Assembly: GCA_023382535.1 (NCBI GenBank)
Contig: JAHDWA010000002.1
Span: 310,001-374,000 of the forward strand
Length of the DNA: 64,000 nt
Direction: 5' to 3'
Source: Anaerolineae bacterium
GTDB lineage: Bacteria; Chloroflexota; Anaerolineae; 4572-78; J111
Every line of letters starts with the position of its first letter. Positions within the stretch are counted from its first letter, which is position 1. Below the pieces are notes generated by a model. The model was not told the DNA's origin and made no database searches. It was given only the letters and a program-made list of their open reading frames with translations. Below, piece by piece: positions 49,264 to 57,681 of this stretch. The position numbers were made by a program, and so were the translations under genes.

Positions 49264-50850
49264 TCACGGTAGTGATAAGACCGGCGCGTACTGCAACCTC
49301 TGCTCGCGCTGCCACCACGCGCCGTTGGGTTGAGTGGTGCTGAAATCGGTGAAGTGGTAGAGATAGAGCATGGCCCGGACGTAACGGGGTGGTGCGTTGG
49401 GGAACGGATTGTACTCCAACAAGCCTAACACCTCCGGCGAGCCTTCCAGCAGGCGAACCATAAAATTGATCAGCCAGGGATTATTCTGGTAAGTATCCAG
49501 GGCGGCAAACCACATTTGCCAGTCCAGCCGGGGCTGGTGCGGAGCAGCGAACGCGGGCCGCCTCATTGGATCGCCGGGCTTCCATTTGAACTCGTAAGCC
49601 TGCCAGGTCTCGCCGTCGTTGCTGCCCTCGATGATAATTTCGGGGCGGGTGGTGGTCATTACCGCGAACAGGCCGTAGGCATTAAAGGTGCGAAAGGGGG
49701 CTACCCAGCTTAAAACTTGCCGAATGGGCTGTGGTAGCGTCATAAACATCCGAATCATTTGGGCGCTGCTGATTAAAAAAATGATGACTGCCAATGTCAA
49801 CAGTAAGAACTGTTGAGACTTGGCAAAGAGGTTGGGACGCGGATTTGCCGGATCGAGCGGATAAAAAAAAGAAAAAAAACCATTTGATTCGTTCGATCCG
49901 CGTCCTGTTTCTTCTGGCGCAGTTAATTTGGCATTCCACCGGCGAGGCAGCAGCCGTCGTAAAAAAGCATCGTCAAGCAGCAGCAGGCAAAGCATAATAC
50001 TTAACCAGTTGAAAAAAGCGTAGTTCCCGGTCAAAATAATCAGCAGTTGCAAGCCGGTCAGAACCGTGCAGGTAAGCAGACGCAGCCGGCGCGGGGCGAA
50101 GATAAGAAAAGGGGCGGCGAGTTCGATGACGAACATGCCAACGACCGAGCTTTTTTGAAACCATTCCAGCAGTTGGTGGGCGTACCAGCTCGTCCAGGCG
50201 GGCAGGGGCTGGGTTTCGTAGTGATAGGTGAGCGCCGTCAGATCGCGCCAAGTTGGGTCGCCGCTCAACAGCTTGACCACGCCCGAACTGAACATCAACT
50301 TGAAGAGGAGCCAGCGTAATAACCACAGCCAGATTGGCGAGGGCGGGGATTCGTCGGATAGTTTGGGCCAAAGCTGCCAGGGAGCGAAGAAAATCGCCAG
50401 AAAGCCGGTTTCCAGCAGCAAGTTGTCCCATTGGAAGGTTAAAAAATCCTGGCCGGCGACGGTCAGTGAGAGATAAAAGGCCCACAGCAGCAGCAGAATC
50501 GGGCCGGGAGCAATACCGGCTACGAGCAGCAGCGACAGCAGTGCGCCGCCGCCGCCCAACAGGTGTAGAGCGGTATCACTGGCATTGAACCAGAAGAGTG
50601 TGGGTAACAGGTAGTAGCTTTCCGGCCCGAATTGGGCGCGGACCGCCGGCAAAAAATCGGCAGCCGGTAAAATGCCTCGGCTGCCGATAAGGCCGCTAAT
50701 TTGAACCCACAAAGAGGCAAAAGCAATGAAATAGACGAGGCCCAACAGCCGCAAGAACAACCAGCGGGTGAGAAGGTGAGGCGAAGGGCAGGGGGTAGAG
50801 GATTGAGGATGGAAGATAGAGGATAGGACTCGTAAATGAATACCTTCCAT
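49264..50850 (-). CDS. Lipase maturation factor (LMF1) family membrane protein
   Basis: A 528-residue multi-pass protein of the LMF1 family. Family segments: FLTFQWDNLLLETGFLAIFF, LLRWLLFKLMFSSGVVKLLSGDPTWRDLTALTYHYETQPLP (39 residues, positions 190-230, split here for reference as LLRWLLFKLMFSSG then VVKLLSGDPTWRDLT then ALTYHYETQPLP), and the C-terminal lumenal-like domain with FNAYGLFAVMTTTRPEI and RLDWQMWFAALD. In animals LMF1 matures lipases in the ER; the bacterial role is unknown. Residues about 1-15 derive from the repeat at 50791-50886, and residues 316-339 (NESNGFFSFFYPLDPANPR) from a palindrome in a loop between helices. The upstream start is therefore uncertain. Confidence 0.9.
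   Translation of the reverse strand: MEGIHLRVLSSIFHPQSSTPCPSPHLLTRWLFLRLLGLVYFIAFASLWVQISGLIGSRGILPAADFLPAVRAQFGPESYYLLPTLFWFNASDTALHLLGGGGALLSLLLVAGIAPGPILLLLWAFYLSLTVAGQDFLTFQWDNLLLETGFLAIFFAPWQLWPKLSDESPPSPIWLWLLRWLLFKLMFSSGVVKLLSGDPTWRDLTALTYHYETQPLPAWTSWYAHQLLEWFQKSSVVGMFVIELAAPFLIFAPRRLRLLTCTVLTGLQLLIILTGNYAFFNWLSIMLCLLLLDDAFLRRLLPRRWNAKLTAPEETGRGSNESNGFFSFFYPLDPANPRPNLFAKSQQFLLLTLAVIIFLISSAQMIRMFMTLPQPIRQVLSWVAPFRTFNAYGLFAVMTTTRPEIIIEGSNDGETWQAYEFKWKPGDPMRRPAFAAPHQPRLDWQMWFAALDTYQNNPWLINFMVRLLEGSPEVLGLLEYNPFPNAPPRYVRAMLYLYHFTDFSTTQPNGAWWQREQRLQYAPVLSLP
49835..49905. repeat. Palindrome GGACGCGGAT/ATCCGCGTCC inside the LMF coding sequence
   Basis: Perfect ten-base outer arms (49835-49844, 49896-49905) with a weaker inner pairing and an A-rich centre. 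The frame stays open through it, giving the loop segment of residues 316-339. Confidence 0.8.
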
Positions 50851-50886
50851 CCCCTATATTCCATCTACTATCTTCCATCCCCTACT
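50791..50886. repeat. GAAGATAGAGGATAG palindromic element at the LMF start
   Basis: Purine-rich arm (50791-50827) and pyrimidine-rich arm (50843-50886), imperfectly complementary; second copy of the element at 35738-35832. It covers the proposed start codon (50850) and upstream region. Confidence 0.7.
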
Positions 50887-50924
50887 TCCCATATTCTCGC
50901 CTCTTCGCTCCGATTTATGTATGG

Positions 50925-52091
50925 CTAATTTTCCGCGGCGGCGGGCGCAGGGGTGGTATCAACTGTCGGGACGATGCCGGGGCCGGGGATGACCAGGTTG
51001 GGAATAGTACCTTCGGGGGTAAAAATGATTTTGTCCGTAGATTGCAGAGCGTTGGCATTGGCCTGGACTTTTTGCAGTTCCAGATAGTCGGGGTTATCGC
51101 CGTAAAGCTCGGCCAGGACCAGTTGGTTGGCCAGGTCAGCTTTGGCTTTTTCGGCGGCGGCGGCGGCGATAGCCTGGTTAATTTCCAGGTCTTTTTGAGC
51201 CGCGAGCAGCTCGTTGGCCTTTTGGGCTTCAATAATGGCCTCCTGCGCTTCCACCTGGGCTAATTCGTTGGCTTTTTGAGCCTCGATGACCGCTTTTTGA
51301 GCCAGAATTTTTTCCTGCTCCAACTGGGCCAGAATCGTTTGCTGTTTGGTCTCTTCCTGAATCCGGCTCTGCTCTACCCGGATTTCACCCTCCTGGCGGG
51401 CCTGTTCAGCGCTGGCCTGAGCATTAGCCCTCAACTTATCCTGGGCGGCTTTTTCTGTTTCCAGCCGGCTCTGTACAATCGCATCTAGTGCGGTCTGAAC
51501 TTCAGGTGAAAGGATAACATTAGGCACGACAACGTTTTCAATTTGTAAGCCAAAGTTGGCGGCCAGATCACTCACTTCTGTATCAATACAGTTTCTCAGC
51601 TCATCGCGCGCGGTGCCAACCACGTTATCATCAAAGTTACGGTCACCCACACAGACTTTCATCGCCTGCTGGGCCAGGGCTTGGACCCGGCTCTGGGCCA
51701 GGGTATCGTCGAGGTAAATATTACGGTACTCAGCCCATTTTTCCAGTAGAATATCTTTCTGGGCAATGTTTGGTCTAAAAATATCACCGCTGACGACCAG
51801 CCCGATGCGCTGTTTGTCTTTGGTGATAATTTCTTGGTCTTCGATACTAAAGGGGATAGCCTGGCTAGAAATCTTGCGCAGTTCAACATAGAGGCCGAAA
51901 TCGCTGTACACACCCGGCCCGACAATATCAACAATGCGGCCGCTTTCAAATTGGACGCCGACTTCTTGTTCCTCAACCCGTTCAAAGAAGTAGTAGAACT
52001 GGCTGGAAAAAATTAGCAGGACGATGGCGATGATGACGACGACAATAATCGTTAGGAATAAGGGAATGCCACTGGCAACTCTGGATTTCAT
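50925..52091 (-). CDS. SPFH/Band 7 domain (prohibitin-like) membrane protein
   Basis: A 388-residue SPFH protein. One N-terminal membrane helix (FLTIIVVVIIAIVLLIFSS, residues 12-30) is followed by the prohibitin fold (about 35-215): EEQEVGVQFESGRI, GPGVYSDFGLYVE, IENVVVPNVILSPEV. A long coiled coil rich in Ala, Glu and Gln (about 215-335) then leads to a Pro/Ala tail. Two Cys (VCVGDRNF, LRNCIDTE) could form a disulfide outside. Prohibitin-like proteins form ring scaffolds that organise membranes and proteases. It has a proper AAAGGAG site and is transcribed alone. Confidence 0.9.
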   Translation of the reverse strand: MKSRVASGIPLFLTIIVVVIIAIVLLIFSSQFYYFFERVEEQEVGVQFESGRIVDIVGPGVYSDFGLYVELRKISSQAIPFSIEDQEIITKDKQRIGLVVSGDIFRPNIAQKDILLEKWAEYRNIYLDDTLAQSRVQALAQQAMKVCVGDRNFDDNVVGTARDELRNCIDTEVSDLAANFGLQIENVVVPNVILSPEVQTALDAIVQSRLETEKAAQDKLRANAQASAEQARQEGEIRVEQSRIQEETKQQTILAQLEQEKILAQKAVIEAQKANELAQVEAQEAIIEAQKANELLAAQKDLEINQAIAAAAAEKAKADLANQLVLAELYGDNPDYLELQKVQANANALQSTDKIIFTPEGTIPNLVIPGPGIVPTVDTTPAPAAAEN

Positions 52092-52235
52092 TGTTTCAAC
52101 GCTCCTTTAATTGAATAACTGGTAGGTTAAAAATATTTGTCGTACAATAGAGAAAGTGACAGATAAGGCTTTATTGTACCATCATTTTTGCCTTTTACCT
52201 AGTCTAACTTAGAAAGGTCAGCATGACAATAGCCC

Positions 52236-52970
52236 ATGAAACTTGTTGTTCTCGATATTGACGGTGTTCTTTCCCCAGGCGAGGCTCACCCCTTTGATCT
52301 TGGCCTTTTGGCCCGGCTGGGCAAGCTGAATCGCCGCGCCCGCCAGGGTGAAGCTCTCCCCGCCGTGACCATCAACACGGGCCGGCCGTCGCCCTATGTC
52401 GAAGCCGTTATGCAAGCCATTGACGGCTGGCAGCCAGCTCTTTATGAAAGCGGCGCCGGCCTTTATTTTCCGCAGACCTACCAATTTCGGGCCGCCCCCG
52501 GCCTGACCCCGGACCACCTGGCCAAGTTGCGCCTCATTATTGAGCGGCTTGATCAGGCCATCATCCAGAGCGGTCGAGCCTACTGGCAGCCCGGCAAGAG
52601 TGTTTGTCACACCATGTTTGCCCACCCGCCTTTCACCCTGGCCGATCTGATACCTGAAGTCCAGGCGATTGTTGCCGGAGTCTCCGGCGATTTTATCGTT
52701 ACTCCGGCCTCTTTGGCCCTAAATGTTCATCCCGCAGGTATTGACAAGGGTAGTGGGCTACACTGGCTGGCCGAAGTTACCGGTATTGACCCCATCCAAA
52801 TGGGAGGGGTGGGTGACTCCGCCGGCGATATTGATTTTTTGCGTTTGGTGGGACAATCTGCCGCCCCGGTCAATGCTACAGCCGAAGTCAAGGCTATCGT
52901 GAAGTACGTTTCGGTCCAGCCTGAGGCAGCCGGACTCCAGGAGATATTAGATTATTGGTCGCTGCCATGA
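52236..52970 (+). CDS. HAD superfamily hydrolase (phosphoglycolate/sucrose-phosphate phosphatase-like)
   Basis: A 244-residue HAD phosphatase of the C2-cap type. VVLDIDGVLSPGE has the catalytic Asp pair, ITINTGRP-like segment TINTGRPSPYVE is motif II, Lys in GIDKGSGLHWL is motif III, and GVGDSAGDIDFLRL is motif IV with the metal Asp residues. Archaeal TA0175-type phosphoglycolate phosphatases and sucrose/mannosyl-phosphoglycerate phosphatases share this layout. AGAAAGG lies 18 bases upstream, closer to an out-of-frame ATG at 52223 that opens a 12-codon frame ending at 52261. Its 3' end overlaps the convergent MFS remnant by 19 bases. Confidence 0.88.
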   Translation: MKLVVLDIDGVLSPGEAHPFDLGLLARLGKLNRRARQGEALPAVTINTGRPSPYVEAVMQAIDGWQPALYESGAGLYFPQTYQFRAAPGLTPDHLAKLRLIIERLDQAIIQSGRAYWQPGKSVCHTMFAHPPFTLADLIPEVQAIVAGVSGDFIVTPASLALNVHPAGIDKGSGLHWLAEVTGIDPIQMGGVGDSAGDIDFLRLVGQSAAPVNATAEVKAIVKYVSVQPEAAGLQEILDYWSLP

Positions 52971-53407
52971 GTGGTTCGGTAATAAGCCTGGACAGCAGGT
53001 TTTGACCTGAAACCCCACTGCCAGGCCAGTAGAAGGATCAAAGCAATCATCACAGTGCTTAACAGATACCAGGCCAGACCCCACAGCAATCGTGCGGTTA
53101 GCAGCGGCCAAAAGCCATCTACAAGGGCATACAGGGCCGTTGAAAGTGCCCCAATGAAAAGCGCCGTAATAAACAGATAACGACGGGGGAAACGATCATA
53201 AACCCAACCCATCGGGCCGTTCAGGATAAGGCGAATGAAACGATTGGCCGAGAGTAGAATGCCGACACTGGCCAGGGAAACCCCGGCGTCAGCCACGTGC
53301 GTCGGCAAGACCGCATAAAGTGAGGTGTCGCCAATGAGGGATAGCGCAGTTCCGAGGCCGACCGGCACCAAAACATGCCAGGGCGAAAGGAGTGGGTCTT
53401 TGATCAT
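52952..53407 (-). pseudogene. MFS transporter remnant with internal deletion
   Basis: A 151-residue frame with a good MFS N-terminus: first helix (VPVGLGTALSLIGDTSLYAVL), loop 2-3 motif GPMGWVYDRFPRRYLFI, and third and fourth helices to ARLLWGLAW. Then it jumps to YLLSTVMIALILLLAWQWGF and a basic tail that looks like the last helix and C-terminus of such a transporter. About 250 residues of a 400-residue protein are missing. The frame is intact across the join, so a clean internal deletion is inferred. A functional small membrane protein cannot be excluded. Confidence 0.6.
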
Positions 53408-53471
53408 GCGTTCATTATAAGTTGAACAATGATCCCAGACAACTTATTTGTTAAGTTTACTTTACATAAAT

Positions 53472-53509
53472 TTAACAATCACTTAAAATTCTCTTAACTT
53501 GCGTTTAAC
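53472..53509 (+). promoter_or_regulatory. Four tandem TTAAM boxes at 11-bp spacing (Pho-box-like)
   Basis: TTAAC at 53472, TTAAA at 53483, TTAAC at 53494 and TTAAC at 53505: exact 11-base periodicity, ending two bases before the -35 hexamer. This arrangement matches the direct-repeat operators of PhoB/PhoP/SphR regulators (TTAACA or CTTAACCT units of 11 bp). It precedes the importer operon, suggesting phosphate control. Confidence 0.65.
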
Positions 53510-53510
53510 A

Positions 53511-53539
53511 TTGACAAATCTCTGAGAGTATGCTATCTT
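53511..53539 (+). promoter_or_regulatory. Promoter of the LysM-SBP / permease / ATPase operon
   Basis: TTGACA (53511-53516), 17-base spacer, TATCTT (53534-53539). The 5' leader would be about 265 bases and contains no gene that I can identify. Confidence 0.75.
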
Positions 53540-53810
53540 GTGCTTGCCATAATAATAGGCAGGTCATCATCTTGGGATGATAGATTAATCAACGTTTATA
53601 GGTGAGCAATGACGCTCGGCAGACGATTTGACAAAAAACCCCCTGAAATTTTAAGCAGCACTCCAATTCAGCAAATCAAATGATATAAATGGGCCAGTTA
53701 GCCGATAAATAAGCGGTTGGGTGGCCTGTTTTGTTTTAGCCAGGACTGTTCTATTTCGCAGTATAGACACATTTTAATTTCCAAGTTATTTATTCAATAA
53801 GGAGGATTGT

Positions 53811-55124
53811 ATGAAAAAGATTCTTGGTTTAACTTTAGTGGCCTTGCTCCTGTTCACCGTAGTGGCGGGTGTCGCCAGCGCGGCTGCCCCATTGCCCCAG
53901 GGCGGCGGTCAGGAGTATACGGTTCAGGCCGACGACTGGTTGAGCAAGCTGGCCGAAAAGAATTACGGCGACGTGCTGGCCTGGCCGGTCATCTGGAAAG
54001 CGACCAACGCCAAGGCCACTGAAGATGACAGTTTTGCGGCTATCGCCAACCCCAACGTGATTGAAGTAGGCCAAAAGTTATGGATTCCTGATGAGGCCGA
54101 AGCGGCTCAATATTTTGAGGAGTTTTCGGCGGAGCGAGCGGCGGCCACAACCACCGGCTCGCCAGACATTACCGGGGAACTGAACCTACTTTGTGTGGTT
54201 GAGCTGGAGTGGTGCGAGGGCCAGATTCCTGAATTTAACAAACTCTATCCTGGCATCCAGATTAACTGGATCCGCATGTCCAGCGGCGAGTCGCTGACTC
54301 GTCTGCGCAATGAGGCAGCCAATCCCCAATTCGACGTCTGGTGGGGCGGGCCAATTGACAGCTACATTACCGCAGCTAAAGAGGGCTTGCTTGAACCTTA
54401 CGACTCTCCCAATGCGGTTAACCTGCGCGATCCTCAATTGATGAAAGCACCGGATAATTCCTGGTTTGGTATTTACATTGGCACGCTAGGCTTTGCCACC
54501 AACCTCAATTACCTGGAAGCCCACCCTGGCCTGGTCGCGCCGACCTCCTGGGATGAGTTAATCAAACCGGAGTGGAAGGATCAGGTTTTGATTGCCCACC
54601 CCTCCAGTTCTGGTACTTCCTATACTGCCCTTTGTACCATTTTACAATTACGGGGCGAGGAGGCTGGTTGGGAATATATGCGGGCTTTCGCTGATAATGT
54701 GCTGCAATTCACCAAGAGCGGTTCTGCTCCGGCTCGTTTTGCGGGTAGCGGCGAAGCTGGCACCAGTGTTGTCTTCTCCCATGACATCGTCAAGCAGATT
54801 GAAGCTGGACTGCCCCTGCAATTGACCTTCCCGGCGGAGGGAACCGGTTATGAAATCGGCGGCACGGCCCTTATCAAAGGGGCCAAGAATCCTGACCTGG
54901 CTAAGTTATGGATTGACTGGGCCTTGACCCCGGCCGCCCAGGAACTTGGCCCCAAGTATAACGCCTTTCAAGCGCCCACGGTGATTGGCGCTGAGGCTTC
55001 TCGGCCTGAGCTGTTAGAAGTGAATCTCATCAATTACGATTTTGATTATTGTGGCAACAATAAATCAGCCTTTGTTGACCGCTTTACCAACGAAATTGCC
55101 AACGCCGACGCTTTGAAAGAATAA
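53811..55124 (+). CDS. LysM domain fused to an AfuA/PhnS-type ABC solute-binding protein
   Basis: A 437-residue exported protein. The signal peptide ends near VASA|AA and has no lipobox Cys, unlike normal binding proteins of single-membrane bacteria. Residues 35-97 read as one LysM domain (YTVQADDWLSKLAEKNYGD, then NPNVIEVGQKLWIP), expected to bind peptidoglycan. Residues 120-437 are an extracellular solute-binding domain (SBP_bac_6/FbpA-like): ELNLLCVVELEWCEGQIPEF, WWGGPIDSY, TSWDELIKPEWKDQ, KNPDLAKLWIDWALTPAAQE. Relatives bind Fe3+, sugar phosphates or 2-aminoethylphosphonate. The Pho-like box favours an organophosphorus ligand. LysM would tether the receptor to the wall instead of a lipid. 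Confidence 0.9.
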   Translation: MKKILGLTLVALLLFTVVAGVASAAAPLPQGGGQEYTVQADDWLSKLAEKNYGDVLAWPVIWKATNAKATEDDSFAAIANPNVIEVGQKLWIPDEAEAAQYFEEFSAERAAATTTGSPDITGELNLLCVVELEWCEGQIPEFNKLYPGIQINWIRMSSGESLTRLRNEAANPQFDVWWGGPIDSYITAAKEGLLEPYDSPNAVNLRDPQLMKAPDNSWFGIYIGTLGFATNLNYLEAHPGLVAPTSWDELIKPEWKDQVLIAHPSSSGTSYTALCTILQLRGEEAGWEYMRAFADNVLQFTKSGSAPARFAGSGEAGTSVVFSHDIVKQIEAGLPLQLTFPAEGTGYEIGGTALIKGAKNPDLAKLWIDWALTPAAQELGPKYNAFQAPTVIGAEASRPELLEVNLINYDFDYCGNNKSAFVDRFTNEIANADALKE

Positions 55125-55153
55125 GCTCCAGGCTAAAGCGTGAAAATATTTCC

Positions 55154-55190
55154 TAATCTTGTTCCCAAACTCAGTTTGGGAACAAGATTA
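55154..55190. repeat. Perfect palindrome TAATCTTGTTCCCAAACT-C-mirror (copy 2)
   Basis: Eighteen-base perfect arms around a single C, between the binding-protein and permease genes. Same element as 41874-41908. Its position could let it act as a 3' stabiliser or partial terminator for the abundant binding-protein mRNA. Confidence 0.85.
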
Positions 55191-55276
55191 AAAACGTAAA
55201 GACTCCAGCACGGTCATATTCATCACGTTTCACGCCTGGCTTCCCCCACCCCAATCAACCGGATAAATAGAGCCTA

Positions 55277-57607
55277 ATGCAAGAAACAGTTCCTTTAAAG
55301 AAGCCCCGCACAAGGCAGAGCAGCCTCCAAGAAAATATTATTCGCCGGATCAACGAGTTTCGCTTGATTGCTCAGGATAATATTCTCATGGCCGGACTGC
55401 TCCTCACCAGTATCTTTGTTTTCCTGTTTGTGATTTTGCCGTTACTGCGGGTTATTGTCCAGGGCTTTTTTGTGCCAGCTGCAGGTAATAATCCGGCTGC
55501 CGGTACTTTTAGCCTCGAATATTTTCTGCGTTACTTTGACCCGGTTTATCGCACTCACTCCTGGAATGTATTACGCGACACGATTGTGATGGGGGTAGGC
55601 AGCGCGGCCATCGGCACACTGTTGGGCTTTGTCTTTGCCTATACGGTTGTCCGCTGTAATATTCCTTTTCCCCGCCTCTTTCACATCGTGACTTTACTGC
55701 CTACCATCTCGCCCCCGTTTGCCATTGCCGTTGCGGCTATTTTGCTCTTTGGCCGCAATGGTCTTATTACCCGGAAGATTTTGGGAATAGACTTTACCGT
55801 CGGCGTCAACGATATTTACGGCCTGGACGGCTTGATTTTTGTCCAGGTGGTCACGTTTTTCTCGGTTGCCTATCTCATTATCCGAGCCATGCTGGAGCGG
55901 CTGAATCCCTCGCTGGAAGAAGCAGCGCTCAGCATGGGCGCCAGCAAATTCCATATCTTTCGTACGGTCACGCTGCCCCTGCTGATTCCCGGCCTCGCCG
56001 GTTCCTTTTTGTTACTCTTTGTCGAGTCGCTGGCCGACCTGGGCAACCCGCTGCTCATCGCCGGCAACACCACGGTTCTCTCGGCGGAAATTTTTCTGGC
56101 GGTTAACGGCGAATTTAACCAGCAGAAGGGAGCGGCCCTGTCATTGGTGCTGCTGATCCCCACCTTAACAGTTTTCTTGTTGCAGAATTATTGGGTCAGC
56201 CGCCGTTCCTACATCTCGGTCACCGGCAAACCGGCGGGTGGCCAGCTAACGGTCAAAGAGCCGTTGATCCGCTGGTCATTCATCACGGTCAGCGTGCTGA
56301 CCTTGATTCTGGTCCTGGGACTTTATGGGTCAATTGTGGTTGGTTCGTTGACGCGGTTGTGGGGTATTGATAATTCGTTTGATCTGCGACATTTTACCCT
56401 GGCCCTCAACCGTGGCCTGGAAGCCATCATTGATACCACCTTCCTCTCGGCTATCGCCACACCCCTGGCCGGTCTGATTGGAATGTTGATCGCCTTTATG
56501 GTGGTGCGCAAAAGGTTCTCCGGCAAAGAGACGTTGGACTTTTTCTCCAACCTGGGTGGGGCGGTACCGGGTACAATCCTGGGTATTGGCTATATTATCG
56601 CTTTCATTCAAGCTCCCTGGTGGAGTCTGCTACTGGTCTATGCTATTTTGGCGCTTTATTTTGGCTCGATTAGTACTCGTTCTCCAACGGGCCGTATGGC
56701 CGTTATTGTCGGTGGTACGATCATTGGCTATCTGTTGACTCAGCTTCCGGGCGGTCCCGGCTCCAATGCCTGGCTCAGTTTTGGCGAGTGGCATTATCTT
56801 TTAGCCGCTATCTTGGCGGTGGCGGCCGGGCTAACCTGGTGGGGTACGGCGCCAGCGAAGCGCCGCCTGTTGTCTCTCTCGCTGCTGGCGCTGGCCCTGT
56901 ATCTGGTTATCTATAATCTGGTTGGCCCCTGGCTTCAGGCCGTAGTTATTTGGGGACGAACGCTGCCTGGCGGTAACTGGCCAAAGCTGGTTAGCAGTCT
57001 GGCCGACCAGGTGGGCGTTATGCTGCAGCCCACCGAAGCCCTCATGGGCTTAACTTTTGTCGCCGTTGGTATTTTCATCCTGGGACAGGTCGGCAGCCGG
57101 GTGCGAGCGCCGGTAGCCGTGTTGTTGTTGAGCGTTAGCGCCGCGTTGTCTTTTGTGGGCGAACCGCTGGCTCTCGTCGGCACTTCCTATATTGTTATCT
57201 TTGCTTATGCTGTGCGCAGCCTGCCGGCTTCGGTGCGGGCTGGGGTGGCTGCCTTGCAGCAAATTGACCCGGCCATCGAGGAAGCCTCGGCTAACCTGGG
57301 TGCTGACTCGCAGTACACCTTTCGCCGCATTACCCTGCCGTTGATTTTGCCCGCCTTTATTGCCGGGCTGATCTTCAGTTTTGCCCGCCATATGACCAGC
57401 CTCTCGGCCATTATTTTCCTGTCCAACCCCAAATGGCGCATCCTGACGGTTGAAATCTTGAGTGCGGTCGAGCAAGGCGGCTTGAGTTTGGCAGCGGCAT
57501 ACTCGGTGATTCTGGTCTTGATTGTCTTGGCTGCAATTAGCCTGACCTACCTCATCTTGGGCCGCACCCTGGGCAGCGCGGGCGAGCGGGTAGATTTGAA
57601 TGTATAA
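55277..57607 (+). CDS. Fused double ABC permease (AfuB/FbpB type)
   Basis: A 776-residue protein with two BPD_transp_1 modules in tandem, about twelve membrane helices. The coupling EAA loops are visible in both halves: EEAALSMGASKFHIFRTVTL (about residues 214-233) and EEASANLGADSQYTFRRITL (about 670-690). Each half has six helices, so one polypeptide forms the whole channel, as in FbpB, AfuB and PhnU/V-like fusions. An extra hydrophobic, Trp-rich stretch (about 490-575) between the modules makes it longer than the usual 500-690 residues. It is the second gene of the importer operon. Confidence 0.92.
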   Translation: MQETVPLKKPRTRQSSLQENIIRRINEFRLIAQDNILMAGLLLTSIFVFLFVILPLLRVIVQGFFVPAAGNNPAAGTFSLEYFLRYFDPVYRTHSWNVLRDTIVMGVGSAAIGTLLGFVFAYTVVRCNIPFPRLFHIVTLLPTISPPFAIAVAAILLFGRNGLITRKILGIDFTVGVNDIYGLDGLIFVQVVTFFSVAYLIIRAMLERLNPSLEEAALSMGASKFHIFRTVTLPLLIPGLAGSFLLLFVESLADLGNPLLIAGNTTVLSAEIFLAVNGEFNQQKGAALSLVLLIPTLTVFLLQNYWVSRRSYISVTGKPAGGQLTVKEPLIRWSFITVSVLTLILVLGLYGSIVVGSLTRLWGIDNSFDLRHFTLALNRGLEAIIDTTFLSAIATPLAGLIGMLIAFMVVRKRFSGKETLDFFSNLGGAVPGTILGIGYIIAFIQAPWWSLLLVYAILALYFGSISTRSPTGRMAVIVGGTIIGYLLTQLPGGPGSNAWLSFGEWHYLLAAILAVAAGLTWWGTAPAKRRLLSLSLLALALYLVIYNLVGPWLQAVVIWGRTLPGGNWPKLVSSLADQVGVMLQPTEALMGLTFVAVGIFILGQVGSRVRAPVAVLLLSVSAALSFVGEPLALVGTSYIVIFAYAVRSLPASVRAGVAALQQIDPAIEEASANLGADSQYTFRRITLPLILPAFIAGLIFSFARHMTSLSAIIFLSNPKWRILTVEILSAVEQGGLSLAAAYSVILVLIVLAAISLTYLILGRTLGSAGERVDLNV

Positions 57608-57618
57608 TAGATGATTGA

Positions 57619-57652
57619 GCGAATGGCGAATAAGAATCCTTTCGCCATTCGC
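57619..57652. repeat. Hairpin GCGAATGGCGAA/TTCGCCATTCGC
   Basis: Perfect 12-base arms with a ten-base loop, between the permease and ATPase genes, 30 bases before the ATPase start. Confidence 0.8.
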
Positions 57653-57681
57653 TTATTCGCCGATTCGGTTAGGAGACTTTG

